This document shows, one piece after another, positions 1-10,675 of a DNA stretch of 34,536 bases. The stretch is from Gryganskiella cystojenkinii (Eukaryota > Mortierellomycota > Mortierellomycetes > Mortierellales > Mortierellaceae): NCBI GenBank assembly GCA_015852425.1, contig JAAAIG010000303.1, forward strand, positions 5,898 through 40,433, given 5' to 3'. The notes beneath the pieces were generated by a model. The model was not told where the DNA came from. It did not search any database and worked only from the letters and a program-made list of their open reading frames with translations. A program made the position numbers and the translations under genes. The first letter of the stretch is position 1, and the number at the start of each line of letters is the position of its first letter.

Positions 1-642
1 TGTTTTTTTTTCGCAGACGTTTGTCTAGTCAATGAATGATGACCTTTGGGGTATCTCTCTTCTCTCTGTATAAATCGGACTTGTGGACTTTTGCTCTAGG
101 CTAAGCAACCATAATCTATTCTGAAGCTCGATCTAACGAGTGGATCCGCCCCTTCTGTAACCGAAAGAAAAGGGAGCCTGCCAACCCACTAACCAACCAA
201 CCAAATGCTGTTCGCATTTCAATAAATAATTACAGTAGATGATTCCCATGGAACATTTCTAGACTCCTACGAGAGTTGCAAAAAAGCTAAAACCGTCAAA
301 TTAAGCTTTTTTTCAAAGGAGAAACCGAGCAGTGTGATCTCTATTTGAATGACCAACATCGCATCGTCAGAATCTACGGTCCAGCTGGAGCTTCGAGATA
401 TTTCTCTAGGATCTGGAAAGCCCGACCGTAGAAAAAAGCCCAAAAGGGATGGATGATCGTGGGACGACTGTGACGTGGAAACAGATATTCAGGAACAAAA
501 CAAAAGACGGCGTGTCTGTCTCTGGATGTATCTCCCTGTATGCTATCCGTTTGCTGCGAATGGCGCAGACCCTTCTCTTTTCTCTTTCGGCAACAAACAA
601 AAAAATCACGTACGTGAAAAGTCGACATGGAAAGTCAACTGA
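1..642. other. Intergenic region upstream of the F-box gene
   Basis: I see no gene here. Open frames are short, overlap on both strands, and show no recognisable motif. The stretch contains A/T runs and should include the promoter and leader of the downstream F-box/LRR-like gene, but no clear TATA box stands out. Confidence 0.5.
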
Positions 643-2742
643 ATGAGTCGACTGAATCATCCGCTCTTTTTCATTTCTAAATTCTCTTTTTTTGACGTCC
701 CCTTGGCACATCTACCGATGCTTTCGACTTTTCAACCAAGAGCATATTCCTCGACCGTCACCAAGACCAGCAAAGCCAATCGGACTCGGCTCGGTGAGGG
801 AGTCCTCCAGGTCGCACCGTTCTTGCTCTCTTCTCTGGACCGACAGACAGTTTTGGCATGCCTAAGAGTCAATCGAACCTGGAAAACTGTCTTTGAGCCT
901 CTGATTTGGCACGACTTTATACTCTTTCGAGACCATCTTCCTCCGCATCTTCTCGCCTTTTCGTCCTCAGCACAGACGGTCTTCCTCAGTAGCGGTAATA
1001 ACAACAATAATAACACTGGCGTGCAAGGCCTTCACGGACAGCAAAAGCAACAACCAAAAAGACCCCGGAGAAGGAACCCGGGCGTGCTTTTAATGCAAAG
1101 GAACGCCCATCTGATCCGACGCCTCGAATTTTATGGTGAAGTCCCGCTGCTACAACAACTCCTTCCAGGCTGTACTCGACTCGAACATCTAGAGGTGACT
1201 CGCTATAACGACGAGGTCAAACAGCTCTTGGAACAAAACACAATGACTTTGCAGTCCTTTATCTGCAAGACCGACCCTTTAACCAAGACCATGCAAGACC
1301 CTGTCGTGATCGACAAGATCTGGTTTCTACTCAAGGAGATGCCGCACTTGCGTCTCCTAGAGCTTGACACGGTCATTGTCTCGGATTATGAGGGTCGGGC
1401 TTTTGGCTCCGTGGTGACCAACCTCAGAAAGCTGTCACTCGTTGATGTCAAATTACTGGAACGACCCAAATCCGAGACGGCATTCTTTGAAAACTTGCGT
1501 ACTTTGGTCCTAGATCGATGCTATGTCCCCAACGAGGATCCTCAAAAGCTCTTGCTGTTCCAGCTTTGTGTCCGTATGGAAAACCTAGTCTGGAAGACGC
1601 GGTCGGGCAAGTTGCCAATCGTCGGTTTCGTGAATTTATTGAATGGCGCGTTGGATCACACACGGAATCGGACAAGACTCTTGACTGGACTGGATTTATC
1701 GGATTCCAAGGTCCTGGATGTCGAGTTTTCGTTCCTTGTCAAGATGTTACCGGTCCTGACCCGGATCAATGCCAGCAATACTCTCTTTGGCACTTTGTCT
1801 GTTCGGGCACTTGTGGACCAATTACGGTCGCAACATCTGGAACAAGAACAACAGCCTCAATACCAGTACCGAGAGACGACGAATACAGCGCTCCTTCGAA
1901 TCCGAGAACTGAACCTGCTACAGTGCCCGAAGCTCACAACTATGGATTCACAGGCCTTGTTGACAACCTGTGCGGGACTGAGGGTGTTTTATGCGCCTGC
2001 GGTCAGTGCTCTGGAGATGGGTCGTAAACGATGGGTCTGTCTGGATCTGGAGGAACTCGACGTCGCTGTCGCTCAGATGGATCGTTTGCCCACGAATGCG
2101 TTCCCAAGACACCGAGCCGTCTATGCTCAACTCGCGGTCCTCACAAAACTCAAGGTTCTCCGACTAGGCGAACTGCCCGCTGGAGCTGCCGGTCATGATG
2201 GCGCAGGGCGTCCTTCAGCCGCAGGGATCGTACCAGGTTCGAGCCTTTCGAATTCGAACTCACCTACAGGTCAAGTCCAAACGGATTTCGATGGGGACCA
2301 AGATATGGCGGACCTATCATCCTCGGACGCCTATCATCATAATCAGCAGCACCACCACCACCACCGATCCACGACGATGTCTCCAGGACAAGAATACCAA
2401 CTGGACCTCAAGTTGGATAGCGGTCTCGGTCTACTCTCGACACTGACTCGGATCCGAGAACTGCACTGTGAGCGGTTACGGACTGCGATGGAGTTTGGGG
2501 ACCTGCAATGGGTGGTCCAGCACTGGAGAACCCTTGAACGACTGGTGGGCAGCGTGAATTCTGCCCATCGTTGCAGCAATCACAATAGTGGATATAACGG
2601 TCCCCAATACGGTCAACAACAACAACAACAACATCAAAAAGAGCAACAGCACGAGGAGATGGCGAACACGTTTTTGCGTGAGCAGTTGCCCGGTTTGAAA
2701 ACGTTCAAGAGCCAAGAGGAAGCCTGGATGTCGGAGGTGTAG
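643..2742 (+). CDS. F-box / leucine-rich-repeat-like protein
   Basis: An intronless reading frame of 699 codons. Residues about 50-95 look like an F-box: hydrophobic residues, then CLRVNRTWKTVFEPLIWHD, the Cys-Val...Trp...Pro..Trp pattern common in fungal F-box proteins. From about residue 125 onward there are repeated leucine-rich segments (for example LRLLELDTV, LRKLSLVDV, LRTLVLDRC, LTGLDLSDS) typical of the degenerate LRRs in Mortierella-type F-box proteins. Low-complexity insertions include an Asn run near residue 120, a His/Gln run near 570 and a Gln run near 660. Such proteins usually bind Skp1 through the F-box and recruit a substrate through the LRRs for SCF ubiquitination; the substrate cannot be told here. 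The start is uncertain: Met26 at 718 is an alternative and would keep the F-box whole. The family call is good; the exact role is unknown. Confidence 0.8.
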   Translation: MSRLNHPLFFISKFSFFDVPLAHLPMLSTFQPRAYSSTVTKTSKANRTRLGEGVLQVAPFLLSSLDRQTVLACLRVNRTWKTVFEPLIWHDFILFRDHLPPHLLAFSSSAQTVFLSSGNNNNNNTGVQGLHGQQKQQPKRPRRRNPGVLLMQRNAHLIRRLEFYGEVPLLQQLLPGCTRLEHLEVTRYNDEVKQLLEQNTMTLQSFICKTDPLTKTMQDPVVIDKIWFLLKEMPHLRLLELDTVIVSDYEGRAFGSVVTNLRKLSLVDVKLLERPKSETAFFENLRTLVLDRCYVPNEDPQKLLLFQLCVRMENLVWKTRSGKLPIVGFVNLLNGALDHTRNRTRLLTGLDLSDSKVLDVEFSFLVKMLPVLTRINASNTLFGTLSVRALVDQLRSQHLEQEQQPQYQYRETTNTALLRIRELNLLQCPKLTTMDSQALLTTCAGLRVFYAPAVSALEMGRKRWVCLDLEELDVAVAQMDRLPTNAFPRHRAVYAQLAVLTKLKVLRLGELPAGAAGHDGAGRPSAAGIVPGSSLSNSNSPTGQVQTDFDGDQDMADLSSSDAYHHNQQHHHHHRSTTMSPGQEYQLDLKLDSGLGLLSTLTRIRELHCERLRTAMEFGDLQWVVQHWRTLERLVGSVNSAHRCSNHNSGYNGPQYGQQQQQQHQKEQQHEEMANTFLREQLPGLKTFKSQEEAWMSEV

Positions 2743-3761
2743 AGAGTAGTAGCCAACTGAGAAGACGCCACATAGAGGTCTAAAATAAGACGGTATAAAT
2801 CTGGTTTGTCTACGTTTTTTTACGGGGCACCGGTGCAGAAAACGACTACGAGATAGGAAAGTGAAAAAACAGGAGCGCAGAGATATCCTTTGTTGCAAAC
2901 TTTGATGGCATTTTGTTTGTGCATACAAATAAGTGACCGAAAGACTAGAAATAGAGAGAGACAGTCATTCAGTAGATGGCACCACTTTGACAGGGGAAAA
3001 AACACCTATTTTTCGGAAGGGACAGAGGGAGCGAATGGATTGCTCAAACAAAGAATATCCACGAAGAAAGTTCATCATGGACTATTTTTTGAGGATTTGC
3101 GAACCATGGATGATTTTAATGATCCTGCGCTCAAGGTTGTAAAGCTTTGGAAACCAGGCCATGGAGTATATACACGGAATCGAGCAATGCGTTGTATGGC
3201 TGTGTTAAACTTGAAGGATCCAGTCGTCTGAAAATCGATCCAGGCTTTGGAGAATCCACTGATTGGTGAACCCACTTGCTTCCAGGAAAAATCGCGCAAC
3301 TTCCTCAGTCTGGTCTAAGGAGGCAAAATTTACGAGTTCTCCCCATTGGCTGCTGCGGCAAAAAAAATTCATTGTTTGTTGGCCCAGCGAGGCTTTTTTT
3401 GTCTTGTTGGTCACTTTGTGGTCCTGCCGCTGAAGGCCACTGCAGCACGGTGCTATGCCCTCTATTTTTTTTCAAAACTGTAATATGAAACTAGCGATCC
3501 ATTGGGCACTTTCATACCGTTGCGCAAAGAGTGTATGTGATTCGAATATAACAAATGTTCGAACTACCATTACAGCGGCGAAGTTTGGAAGGTAGCATTG
3601 TCTGTGCTTGCAAAACCGCAGCACGACAGCCGTAGTGGACATCAGCGGTCTCGAGCGCACACCCCATGACTACAAGCTCTCCTCTTTCGTGTCCTAGTTC
3701 TCTGAGGCGTTTTCGGCCAGTCGGAGTTATTAAGGGCGACTATTACAATATCTCCAACGCG
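2743..3761. other. Intergenic region between the F-box gene and MBF1
   Basis: No gene is supported. Open frames of up to 113 codons occur on both strands but have no recognisable domain, no consistent codon preference and no convincing splice continuation. The right end leads into the MBF1 promoter. Confidence 0.45.
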
Positions 3762-3769
3762 TATTTAAG
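3762..3769 (+). promoter_or_regulatory. TATA-like box of MBF1
   Basis: The sequence tatttaag lies about 150 nt upstream of the MBF1 start codon and is followed by a CT-rich, A-rich leader, as expected for a highly expressed fungal gene. This is inferred from motif and position only. Confidence 0.4.
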
Positions 3770-3913
3770 GCGTGTGTGTCTTTGCCTTCACTTTCGTCTC
3801 TTCTTTTCATCAAACCAACCACATACCACCTTCTCAGCCCCTCTCCAAGCTCCTCAAGCACCAGACCCAAAGTAACTCTCCACTCTTTCCCCCACTCACT
3901 TCAAACAACAAAA

Positions 3914-4716
3914 ATGACTACTGCCGGAAACGTTGATTGGGATGACCAGATCATCCTCCGTAAGCAAGCCGAGCTCGCCAAGGTCTCCCGCTCCGAGGCT
4001 GACCTCAACGCCGCCCGCCGTGCCGGTGCCCCCATTTCGACTGAACGCAAGGTTGTTAGCAACGCCCCCGCCGGCGAGGACTTCCGCCACATTGCCAAGG
4101 TCGCTGAGTCGCCTGAGATCATCGCGCCAAAGACGGTTACCGTCGACGTGGGCAAGGTGATGGCCAAGGCTCGCATTGAGAAGAAAATCACCCAGAAGGA
4201 GCTCAGTGCCGTTGTCCATGAGAAGCCCAGCGTGGTAAGTATATTTATCTTCCTTTTGTTGTTAACTTATTGCAGTACCTTTTTTGAGGGAATTATCATT
4301 TTCTCGGAGTAATTTTGGGTGCTCTGAGGTGTCGATATTTTGAGGACATCTTTTCGTTCTGTTAGGCACAGAGCGCTTACTTCTGTTGAGGCATTGGTGC
4401 ACTGCCTTGTCGCAAGTTACCATTAATCACTAATGACTTGGAATCTGACTTTCTTTCTTGTGCGGGATTTTTTTTTTTCGACTATTTTTTTTCTCCCAGC
4501 TGTATGTTCTGTTGCGTGTATATCCAAAAATCCCTCACTCCCCAACTCACCCTTTCTTTTCATTCGTGTTTGGTAATCTAGATTAACGACTACGAGGCTG
4601 GCCGTGCCGTGCCCAACCAGCAAGTCCTTGCCAAGATCGAACGCGCCCTTGGTGTCAGACTCCGCGGCAAGGATATTGGTGGGCCCCTGACCTTTGGCAA
4701 GAACAAGATCCCCTAG
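3914..4716 (+). CDS. MBF1: Multiprotein bridging factor 1 (transcriptional coactivator)
   Basis: Two exons, 3914-4234 and 4582-4716, encode 151 aa, the usual MBF1 length. The intron (4235-4581, 347 nt) starts gtaagt and ends ctag, and its phase-0 join gives [20 protein letters not shown]. The N-terminal MBF1 domain begins [17 protein letters not shown]. Residues about 79-135 form the Cro/C1-type helix-turn-helix with [10 protein letters not shown], the conserved INDYE(A/S)G(R/K)A.P motif and [14 protein letters not shown]1 bridges bZIP-type activators and TBP, and in yeast it also binds stalled or collided ribosomes and suppresses frameshifting; those roles are carried over from the family. 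The start is chosen because ATG 3914 has A at -3 and gives the conserved N terminus; the frame extends upstream to 3776 but that part is leader. The frame also runs on into the intron and stops at 4312, which is an artefact of intron read-through. Confidence 0.95.
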
Positions 4717-5815
4717 CTCGCGGGGGCTTTTTTTTTTTTTTTTTGTGTTCAAACACACACTTTTTTTCTCTGCAAGTGCCCTAAGTTGAGGTACTTCTTT
4801 CCCTGTCTATGTCTTTCCATCTGTACTTTTGGTCCCACTCAAAGCCAAATCACCCTCTCCCATTGAATACCATCTTTCGTTTGGGAATTAGATAGCTTCT
4901 GAAAACAAAAGAACAAGATAGATTAGAATAGTTAGATCCAGAGCTAGAGCATCAAGACTCGGGGCATCGAACGTGAAAAACGGTGGGTGTCCTGCATTCG
5001 AGTCCACACTATGCAGCCAGCGCGCAAAAGAAAATCCTTTGGCCTGTGAACAAATAAAAATAACTCAAAGAAAACCAAAAATAACGACTTGACGATATTT
5101 TGGCATTATTACCGAAAGAATCCCTTCCTTTCTTTTCTTTTTCTTTATTTTTACCATTTCTCTATCTTTTTTCCCTTTTTCCTTTTCTTTTCTCTTTCTC
5201 TGTTTTTGTCTTTTTCTCCTCCTTTCTTTGTTGCTCTCGAGGCCTTGTTAAACTCGACAGGACAGGAGGAAAAATATGGCTCATTGCGAATTTCAAGCGG
5301 AGTAGAGATCGTAGTTGTTTAGGGGAGTAGAACGCGAAAATGATGAGGCGCGTTCCTGGTGGCTGTCAAGCGGATCTTGAATCCGTTGCATGATCTAGTT
5401 GCAGTTCGTCACACAACGAAAAGAGAGGCGCAAAGTAGATATTCGAGCGACTGCAAATACGTAAATCGATAATACTATACAAGCTGGGCAACTACGTCTG
5501 ATATAGCCAGTGTCATAAGAGTGGGAGAGAGGAGCAGCGTTAGCAGCTGCGCAAGGCTACTAAGGATTGTACTTTTTAAATACCTTAGCATACCCAGACA
5601 TAAAAGCACTGCTCCTGGATCTCTCATTGGTAATAGGTATAAATGAACTGTGCCGCTTTTGTAACATCATAAGGCGGTACTCGGTTGAAGTCCTCGCCTT
5701 CCCCGGATGCATTTTCGTCTTCATAGTCTCAACGCAGCTTGGCTTGCTAAGATGAGAGGAGCCATGAATTGGTTTCTTTCTCCTGGACATGAAAATAATA
5801 AAATAGCACAACCAT
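4717..5815. other. Gene-free stretch with a polypyrimidine tract
   Basis: A T run of about 18 follows the MBF1 stop. A CT-rich tract spans about 5115-5231 and gives long but purely compositional open frames rich in F, L and S. No domain or splice pattern is seen. The right end borders the retrotransposon relic. Confidence 0.5.
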
Positions 5816-6979
5816 ATGTTTCATTTACAAGTACCATCTCGGGAGAGCTACTTTTGTCAGGTTTGCCAATCGAGTAGTCATTACCAGAAGGAAATCGATT
5901 CACTCAAAGCTCGACTCTCTCTCTCTCTGGACGACTCTCACGTCGCCAGAGCAGCTCGTTCCGCCACCCTCAAAGTTTACGAAAGAACTCGCCACTGTCT
6001 TCCCTCCCATCGCCCCCACAGGCTCTAATTCTCTCGGGTTAATGAGGCAGAAACACCACAACACACTATGTCCGACTTCGACTTCAACTTCACCGAGTGG
6101 ATGGACTAACACTCTCCTCCTCTCGCCGAGTTGCAGTCAAGTCCATGTCACCTGCAGCAAAAGCCCTGGGCCGGGAACTCGCCATTATCCAGGGAAAGCT
6201 GGCCCATATAACTCGACCAATGCACACTTACGCTCACGAAACTGTCGAACGCAAGGGCATTTTGGAGAGGAAGGCAAATGGACTCAAATCGGCAGCGAAC
6301 ACTTGCTTCATAGTCGGGGATCTTGCAGCTCAGATCTCGGTCACTCGTAAACGGCATCCTTAATCTCGAACATCTGATTGACACCCTATTATCTCCACGG
6401 AAGAAGCAGCACAAGCCAGTCGCCGCTTCAACGCTCTTCACCGAACCTACCACATCAGTTCAATGAGGACGTCAAAGTCGAGGCGAGAAGCGGGGCAAAG
6501 GGCACCAACAGCAGCAGGAACAGCGGTAGAAAAAGCAGGAGCCTCAGCAGTCCTCTAAACAATGGGCATTGTGGTAACAATCGCGGTCGTTCGGAGCGCC
6601 AATCCAACAATACAGTAGATCAGACTTCAACAACCACTTCTTTCTCTCTTCCTTCCAGCCTGGCAATCAATTACGAGCTCGAAATGGATCCTCAGCATCC
6701 TCGAACACAGGTATCGTATTCCTCTCCTGGCACCACCCCATCACCACCTCGAACACATGGGCTCGAAAGAAGGGGATAAGAGGAATCGCCTACCTCAACG
6801 ACATTTTGATCATGGCATCTTCCCTACAATAATCAATCGAGCACACAGCAATCTTTCGTCAGAAACTGTACTTGAGTAGATTGGTCAAGGAATCATACGG
6901 CTCTTTAATTTCTTTACTGTTGAAGGGAGACATGTGGCAAAAAGGGACTGTTGGTAGGAGGCAGTCGGCAAGAACGTAG
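5816..6979 (+). mobile_element. Decayed DIRS-like retrotransposon relic (gag-like and reverse-transcriptase fragments)
   Basis: Three pieces in successive frames look like one degraded DIRS element. At 6100-6363 a gag-like stretch reads AAKALGRELAIIQGKLAHI, then RPMHTYAHETVERKG and FIVGDLAAQISVTRKR, resembling the helical region upstream of DIRS reverse transcriptase. At 6634-6738, in another frame, LFLPAWQSIT and WILSILEHRYRIPLLAPP match the start of DIRS-type RT (trp...hGYRIPF..PP). At 6758-6829, in a third frame, TWARKKG and IRGIAYLNDILIMASS carry the polymerase motif, here YLND instead of YLDD. A TAA stop follows at 6830-6832, then HTAIFRQKLYLSRLVKES. The palm between the last two pieces is missing, a large internal deletion. 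No tyrosine recombinase or RNase H is visible. Family recognition is from memory of motifs. The region left of 6100 is included only because it is open and Cys/Lys-rich; that boundary is weak. Confidence 0.6.
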
Positions 6980-7154
6980 GTAAAACAAAGAGCGAGAAAT
7001 AATAAGCGAAGAAAAACAAGAGGAAAGTAAAGGTGAGAAACGGTGTTCATCAAGATCAGTAGTGTATGCTTAGTTTTGGGGGTTAAGAAATGACCAAAAA
7101 CAGGGATGACTTTGAACACTAATTTAAGGGGCTTAACTCTGGAGTCACAGAAGT
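6980..7154. other. Unassigned sequence between the RT relic and the inverted repeat
   Basis: The minus strand is open through this interval, as part of a longer frame extending from the hairpin arm, but the product has no recognisable motif. It may be further decayed element sequence; nothing more can be supported. Confidence 0.3.
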
Positions 7155-7469
7155 TAGGCTCGACCCAGCCCTCTCTCCTCGCTACGTGACTGCCGAAGGC
7201 GGTCATGTCCTCGTAGAGGGGCTGGAGGCAAATGTGGCCCTTTACATAGGATGGATATAAAAGGAAGGTGCTTAAGGGTTTTACATGCAATTCTTCATGC
7301 CTCGAATTAAGCCTTGGACTGAGGACGCACAAAATCCATGTAAAACCCTTAAGCACCTTCCTTTTATATCCATCCTATGTAAAGGGCCACATTTGCCTCC
7401 AGCCCCTCTACGAGGACATGACCGCCTTCGGCAGTCACGTAGCGAGGAGAGAGGGCTGGGTCGAGCCTA
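7155..7469. repeat. Perfect 133-bp inverted repeat with a 49-nt spacer
   Basis: The left arm 7155-7287 and right arm 7337-7469 are exact reverse complements over all 133 bases by my base-by-base reading, separated by spacer 7288-7336. Each arm contains a TATA-like ggatataaaagg motif pointing toward the spacer. Just outside both arms the short string acagaagt occurs in the same orientation. The arms are open in one frame reading outward from the spacer (CLQPLYEDMTAFGSHVARRE), so they may derive from a coding or mobile sequence. The repeat could be an inverted terminal or internal complementary region of the neighbouring DIRS relic, a foldback element, or a recent inverted duplication. A transcript across it would fold into a long hairpin. 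Confidence 0.95.
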
Positions 7470-8011
7470 CACAGAAGTAGCTCTCTCGAGCTGAAGGACA
7501 ATGCCTTCTTAGGAGAGTCTTTTAGACGAAGGTCCTTATTTTATTATCCGAAGCGAGGAGAAGATAGTGACAACGACATCAAGAAAAGATTATCTCTCTT
7601 TCCAGCCAACTCTGTATGAGGCGAAAAGGAAAGGGAAGTCAACAAAGTGAGCCGTTCGTGTTCGTTTTGATGGTTGTTTTCGTCGAGTTTCGTGCTCTTG
7701 TTCTGTTCTTGCGCCAACACGTACACTCAACACCTCCTTTCCCTTAGGTCCCAATGGGTAGAAGACTACTCCTGTTTCTTTTTTTGTGTGGGAAATTTAA
7801 TGCAAAAAAAAGCGCGTTGTGTTGTTTTGGTCCTGTCCCTCCGAAATCCGGAGGTCCGAGTTTCGCCCACTAGCCCTGTTGCAAAACTCGGACCGAATGA
7901 CCGAGCTCAGAACACAAGCCACGAGCACTGTTGTCTGGGGTCATGGTATGATTTGTGATGGGGCTGCTTTGTTTTACTTTGCTTCTCCAGACTCTCACTT
8001 CCACACGTTGG
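7470..8011. other. Upstream region of the catalase gene
   Basis: No coding gene is seen. The right half is the probable catalase promoter. It contains a palindromic cluster of CGG/CCG triplets at 7838-7905, annotated separately. Confidence 0.5.
7838..7905 (+). promoter_or_regulatory. Cluster of CCG/CGG inverted half-sites upstream of catalase
   Basis: Positions 7838-7854 read cctccg-aaatc-cggagg, a perfect 6-bp inverted repeat with a 5-nt spacer. Positions 7887-7905 read ctcgg-N9-ccgag. CGG triplet pairs are the typical recognition sites of fungal Zn(II)2Cys6 activators. Function here is inferred from pattern and position, about 230-300 nt upstream of the catalase ATG. Confidence 0.3.
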
Positions 8012-8019
8012 TATAAAAA
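8012..8019 (+). promoter_or_regulatory. TATA box of catalase
   Basis: The sequence tataaaaa sits 122 nt upstream of the catalase ATG and is followed by a long CT-rich leader. It fits the usual distance of fungal TATA elements. Confidence 0.6.
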
Positions 8020-8133
8020 GCGTTCATCGTCATCACTCCTCTCCTCTCTTTTTTCCCCTTCTTGTTCCTGTTCCACTCCTCTTTCTGTATATACACATCC
8101 TCTCTCACGCCACCTGTATATTTTTCTTCTACC

Positions 8134-10133
8134 ATGGTTCACCACGCCCCCACCGTCCTTGCTACTCCCAACAGCAACGTGTTGACCACCGGCAACGGTA
8201 AGCCAAAGCAGACCTCCTTTTCTTCACTCTCGTCGCATTTACAGCGAAAAAAAGACAACGTCGTCTGCGCATCACATTCAATACCTTTTGGCGCCTATTT
8301 TGTTCGCACGCTCATCCCTCCCCTTTTTTTCCTTTCACGGCATCTATCTCTCTCATACAGGCAACCCCGTCGATGACAACCAAAACTCGATGACCGCTGG
8401 CGAGTTTGGTCCTATTCTCCTCCAGGATTTCCACCTCATCGACAAGCTCTCTCACTTTGATCGTGAGCGTATCCCCGAGCGTGTTGTCCACGCCAAGGGT
8501 GCAGGAGCCCACGGACACTTTGGTAAGTTCTTGATAAATGCAGCAGAGATGGAATAGGAACTGCGCAGATAGCTCATTTGATGTGTTCTTTTTGGTGGCA
8601 AGGCTGTTCCCTCAACTCAGTCAAGAGCCTTTCTGTGTGGAGTCTCTCAAAGTCGTGTTCGTCACGGTGATCAAATTATTACAAGAAGCCATTACACTCT
8701 CCTGACATTCTTTTTTTTTCACCCTTTACCAAAACCCAAACATTCTAACAGAGGTCACTGCGGACCTTTCCCATTTGACCTCGGCCAAATTCTTGCAAAC
8801 GCCCGGAACCAAGACCCCAATCTTTGCTCGTTTCTCCACGGTCGGAGGCGAGAAGGGTTCCAGCGACACGGCTCGTGACCCTCGTGGATTTGCTGTCAAG
8901 TTCTACACTGAGGAGGGTAACTGGGACATGGTTGGAAACAACACTCCAGTCTTTTTCATGTAAGCTAAATGTTGATCACTTGCTGAGAAAACCATCTTCT
9001 TTTTTTATTGTTATTTACTCGTATCCGTCCAATCGCTTCTATCATTTTCTTTTTTGTAAACTTATAGTCGCGACCCCCTCAAGTTCCCCGACTTTATCCA
9101 CACCCAGAAGCGTAATCCTCAGACCAACTTGAAGGACGCCGATGCCTTCTGGGATTTCATCTCGCTCTCGCACGAGACCCTTCATCAGGTCACGATCCTG
9201 ATGAGTAACCGTGGAACCCCTCGAGGTTACCGTCACATGGACGGTTTCTCCTCTCACACCCTCAAGCTCGTCAATGCCAAGGGTGAAGCTCACCTTGTCA
9301 AGTGGCACTTCAAGACCGATCAGGGTATCCAGAACTATACCGGGGCTGAGGCTGCCAAGATGGACTCGACCAACCCGGATAGTTCGACCGAGGATTTGTT
9401 TAACGCGATCGATAAGGGCGATTTCCCCTCCTGGACTGTCTACTTGCAGGTCATGAAGGAATCCGAGGCGGCCAACTACCGTTGGAATGTATTTGATGTG
9501 ACCAAGGTCTGGCCCCATGCCGATTATCCCCTTCAGAAGATCGGCAAGATGACCCTGGATCGAAACCCGTCCAACTATTTCGCTGAGGTTGAACAGGCCG
9601 CATTCTCGCCCTCGCACATGGTCCCTGGCATCGACGTCACGAATGACAAGATGTTGCAGGGTCGTCTGTTCTCGTACCCGGATACGCACCGACATCGCCT
9701 CGGTGCCAACTACCTGCACCTTCCCATCAACCAGCCTTACCGAGCCAAGATTTCGAACCACCAGCGTGATGGTCCCGCGACCTACTCGCAGAACTACAAC
9801 GCCCAACCCAACTATGAGCCTCAGTCGAAGGACCCCCATGGCCCCGCACAGCAGTTGCATGATGTCCGGGCCAAGTACACGCCTGTGCTCCTGCACGGCA
9901 AGACGGGCCGTTACGCTCACAAGTCTGGGGATGAGGATTACGTTCAGCCCGGTAACCTTTATCGGTTGATGAAAGGTAAAGAGCAGGACGACTTGATCTC
10001 GAACATTGTCGGTCATATCAAGAATGTCAAGAACCATGAGATTGTCAAGCGTCAGATCGCAATCTTTAACCGGGCAGATCCCGAGTGGGGACGTCGTGTC
10101 GAGGAGGGTCTTGCTGCTCTTAAGAAGCATTAA
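8134..10133 (+). CDS. Heme catalase, small-subunit type
   Basis: Four exons (8134-8197, 8361-8522, 8752-8959, 9068-10133) join in frame to a 499-aa monofunctional catalase, which decomposes H2O2 to water and oxygen. Visible signatures: [17 protein letters not shown] with distal His65; GNNTPVFF with Asn138; [12 protein letters not shown] with the proximal heme ligand Tyr348. The His-to-Asn and His-to-Tyr spacings equal those of human catalase (75/148/358). Introns of 163, 229 and 108 nt start gtaag and end cag or tag. The ATG has ACC before it and follows a TATA box and CT-rich leader. The C terminus reads AALKKH, so no SKL-type peroxisomal signal is visible; the enzyme may be cytosolic or use another import route. 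AATAAA lies at 10241-10246 as a likely polyadenylation signal. The antisense strand of exon 4 is also open for 376 codons, which is a codon-bias shadow. Confidence 0.97.
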
Positions 10134-10409
10134 GAAAAGACAGGCAGTAAACGGCAACCGAAAACAAAACAAAACAAAAAAAAGGTGGACACTCTTTCAC
10201 CCTTGATCGAGTTTGGTATTTGGCAGCAGTGTACAATTGCAATAAAGACAAGAAACAGACATCAAAGCGAACGATCTATGCAATTAGAGATCAGATCAGT
10301 AAGACATCGATCCCTAATTGGTGGAATAAGAAGCTCTCTCTAGAAAAAAAGGACTGATCGCACTCAGAGAGGATCATTGGACCTTCATTACATTTCGTGC
10401 ATGCATATG

Positions 10410-10455
10410 CCCTCCTCCTCCTCCTCCTCCTCCTCCTCCTCCCCCTCCTCCTCTC
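10410..10455 (+). repeat. (CTC)n trinucleotide microsatellite
   Basis: About eleven near-perfect tct/ctc repeats with one cccc interruption, upstream of the SH3-TBC gene. The open frames it generates on both strands are compositional. Confidence 0.9.
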
Positions 10456-10675
10456 ATCACTTTCAATCCAATTACCTTTCCATCCCACGAACCATTACTA
10501 TCGATACCCCTACTTATTCATTTCTTTTATACCCTCTCTGCTAATCCGCTCTCATTTCCAGAGTGCCTGTCACGCCAAACTCCCAACCTTTGACATTGTG
10601 CTGCTCATTCACGACCAACCGCCACATCACCATCGTTCTTTGCCCTCCCTTCACAGTCTTTCCCACTGGACATCA

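Noticed and set aside
3776..4312. A single 178-aa frame for MBF1
   Set aside because: The last part reads through the intron (gtaagt at 4235), and the upstream part is leader; the two-exon model gives the conserved C terminus.
5089..5330. Two overlapping Phe/Leu/Ser-rich frames resembling membrane proteins
   Set aside because: They come from a polypyrimidine tract in two frames at once, so the hydrophobicity is compositional.
9042..10172. A 376-codon minus-strand open frame
   Set aside because: It lies wholly antisense to catalase exon 4, whose strong codon bias keeps the reverse frame open; its translation has no recognisable motif.
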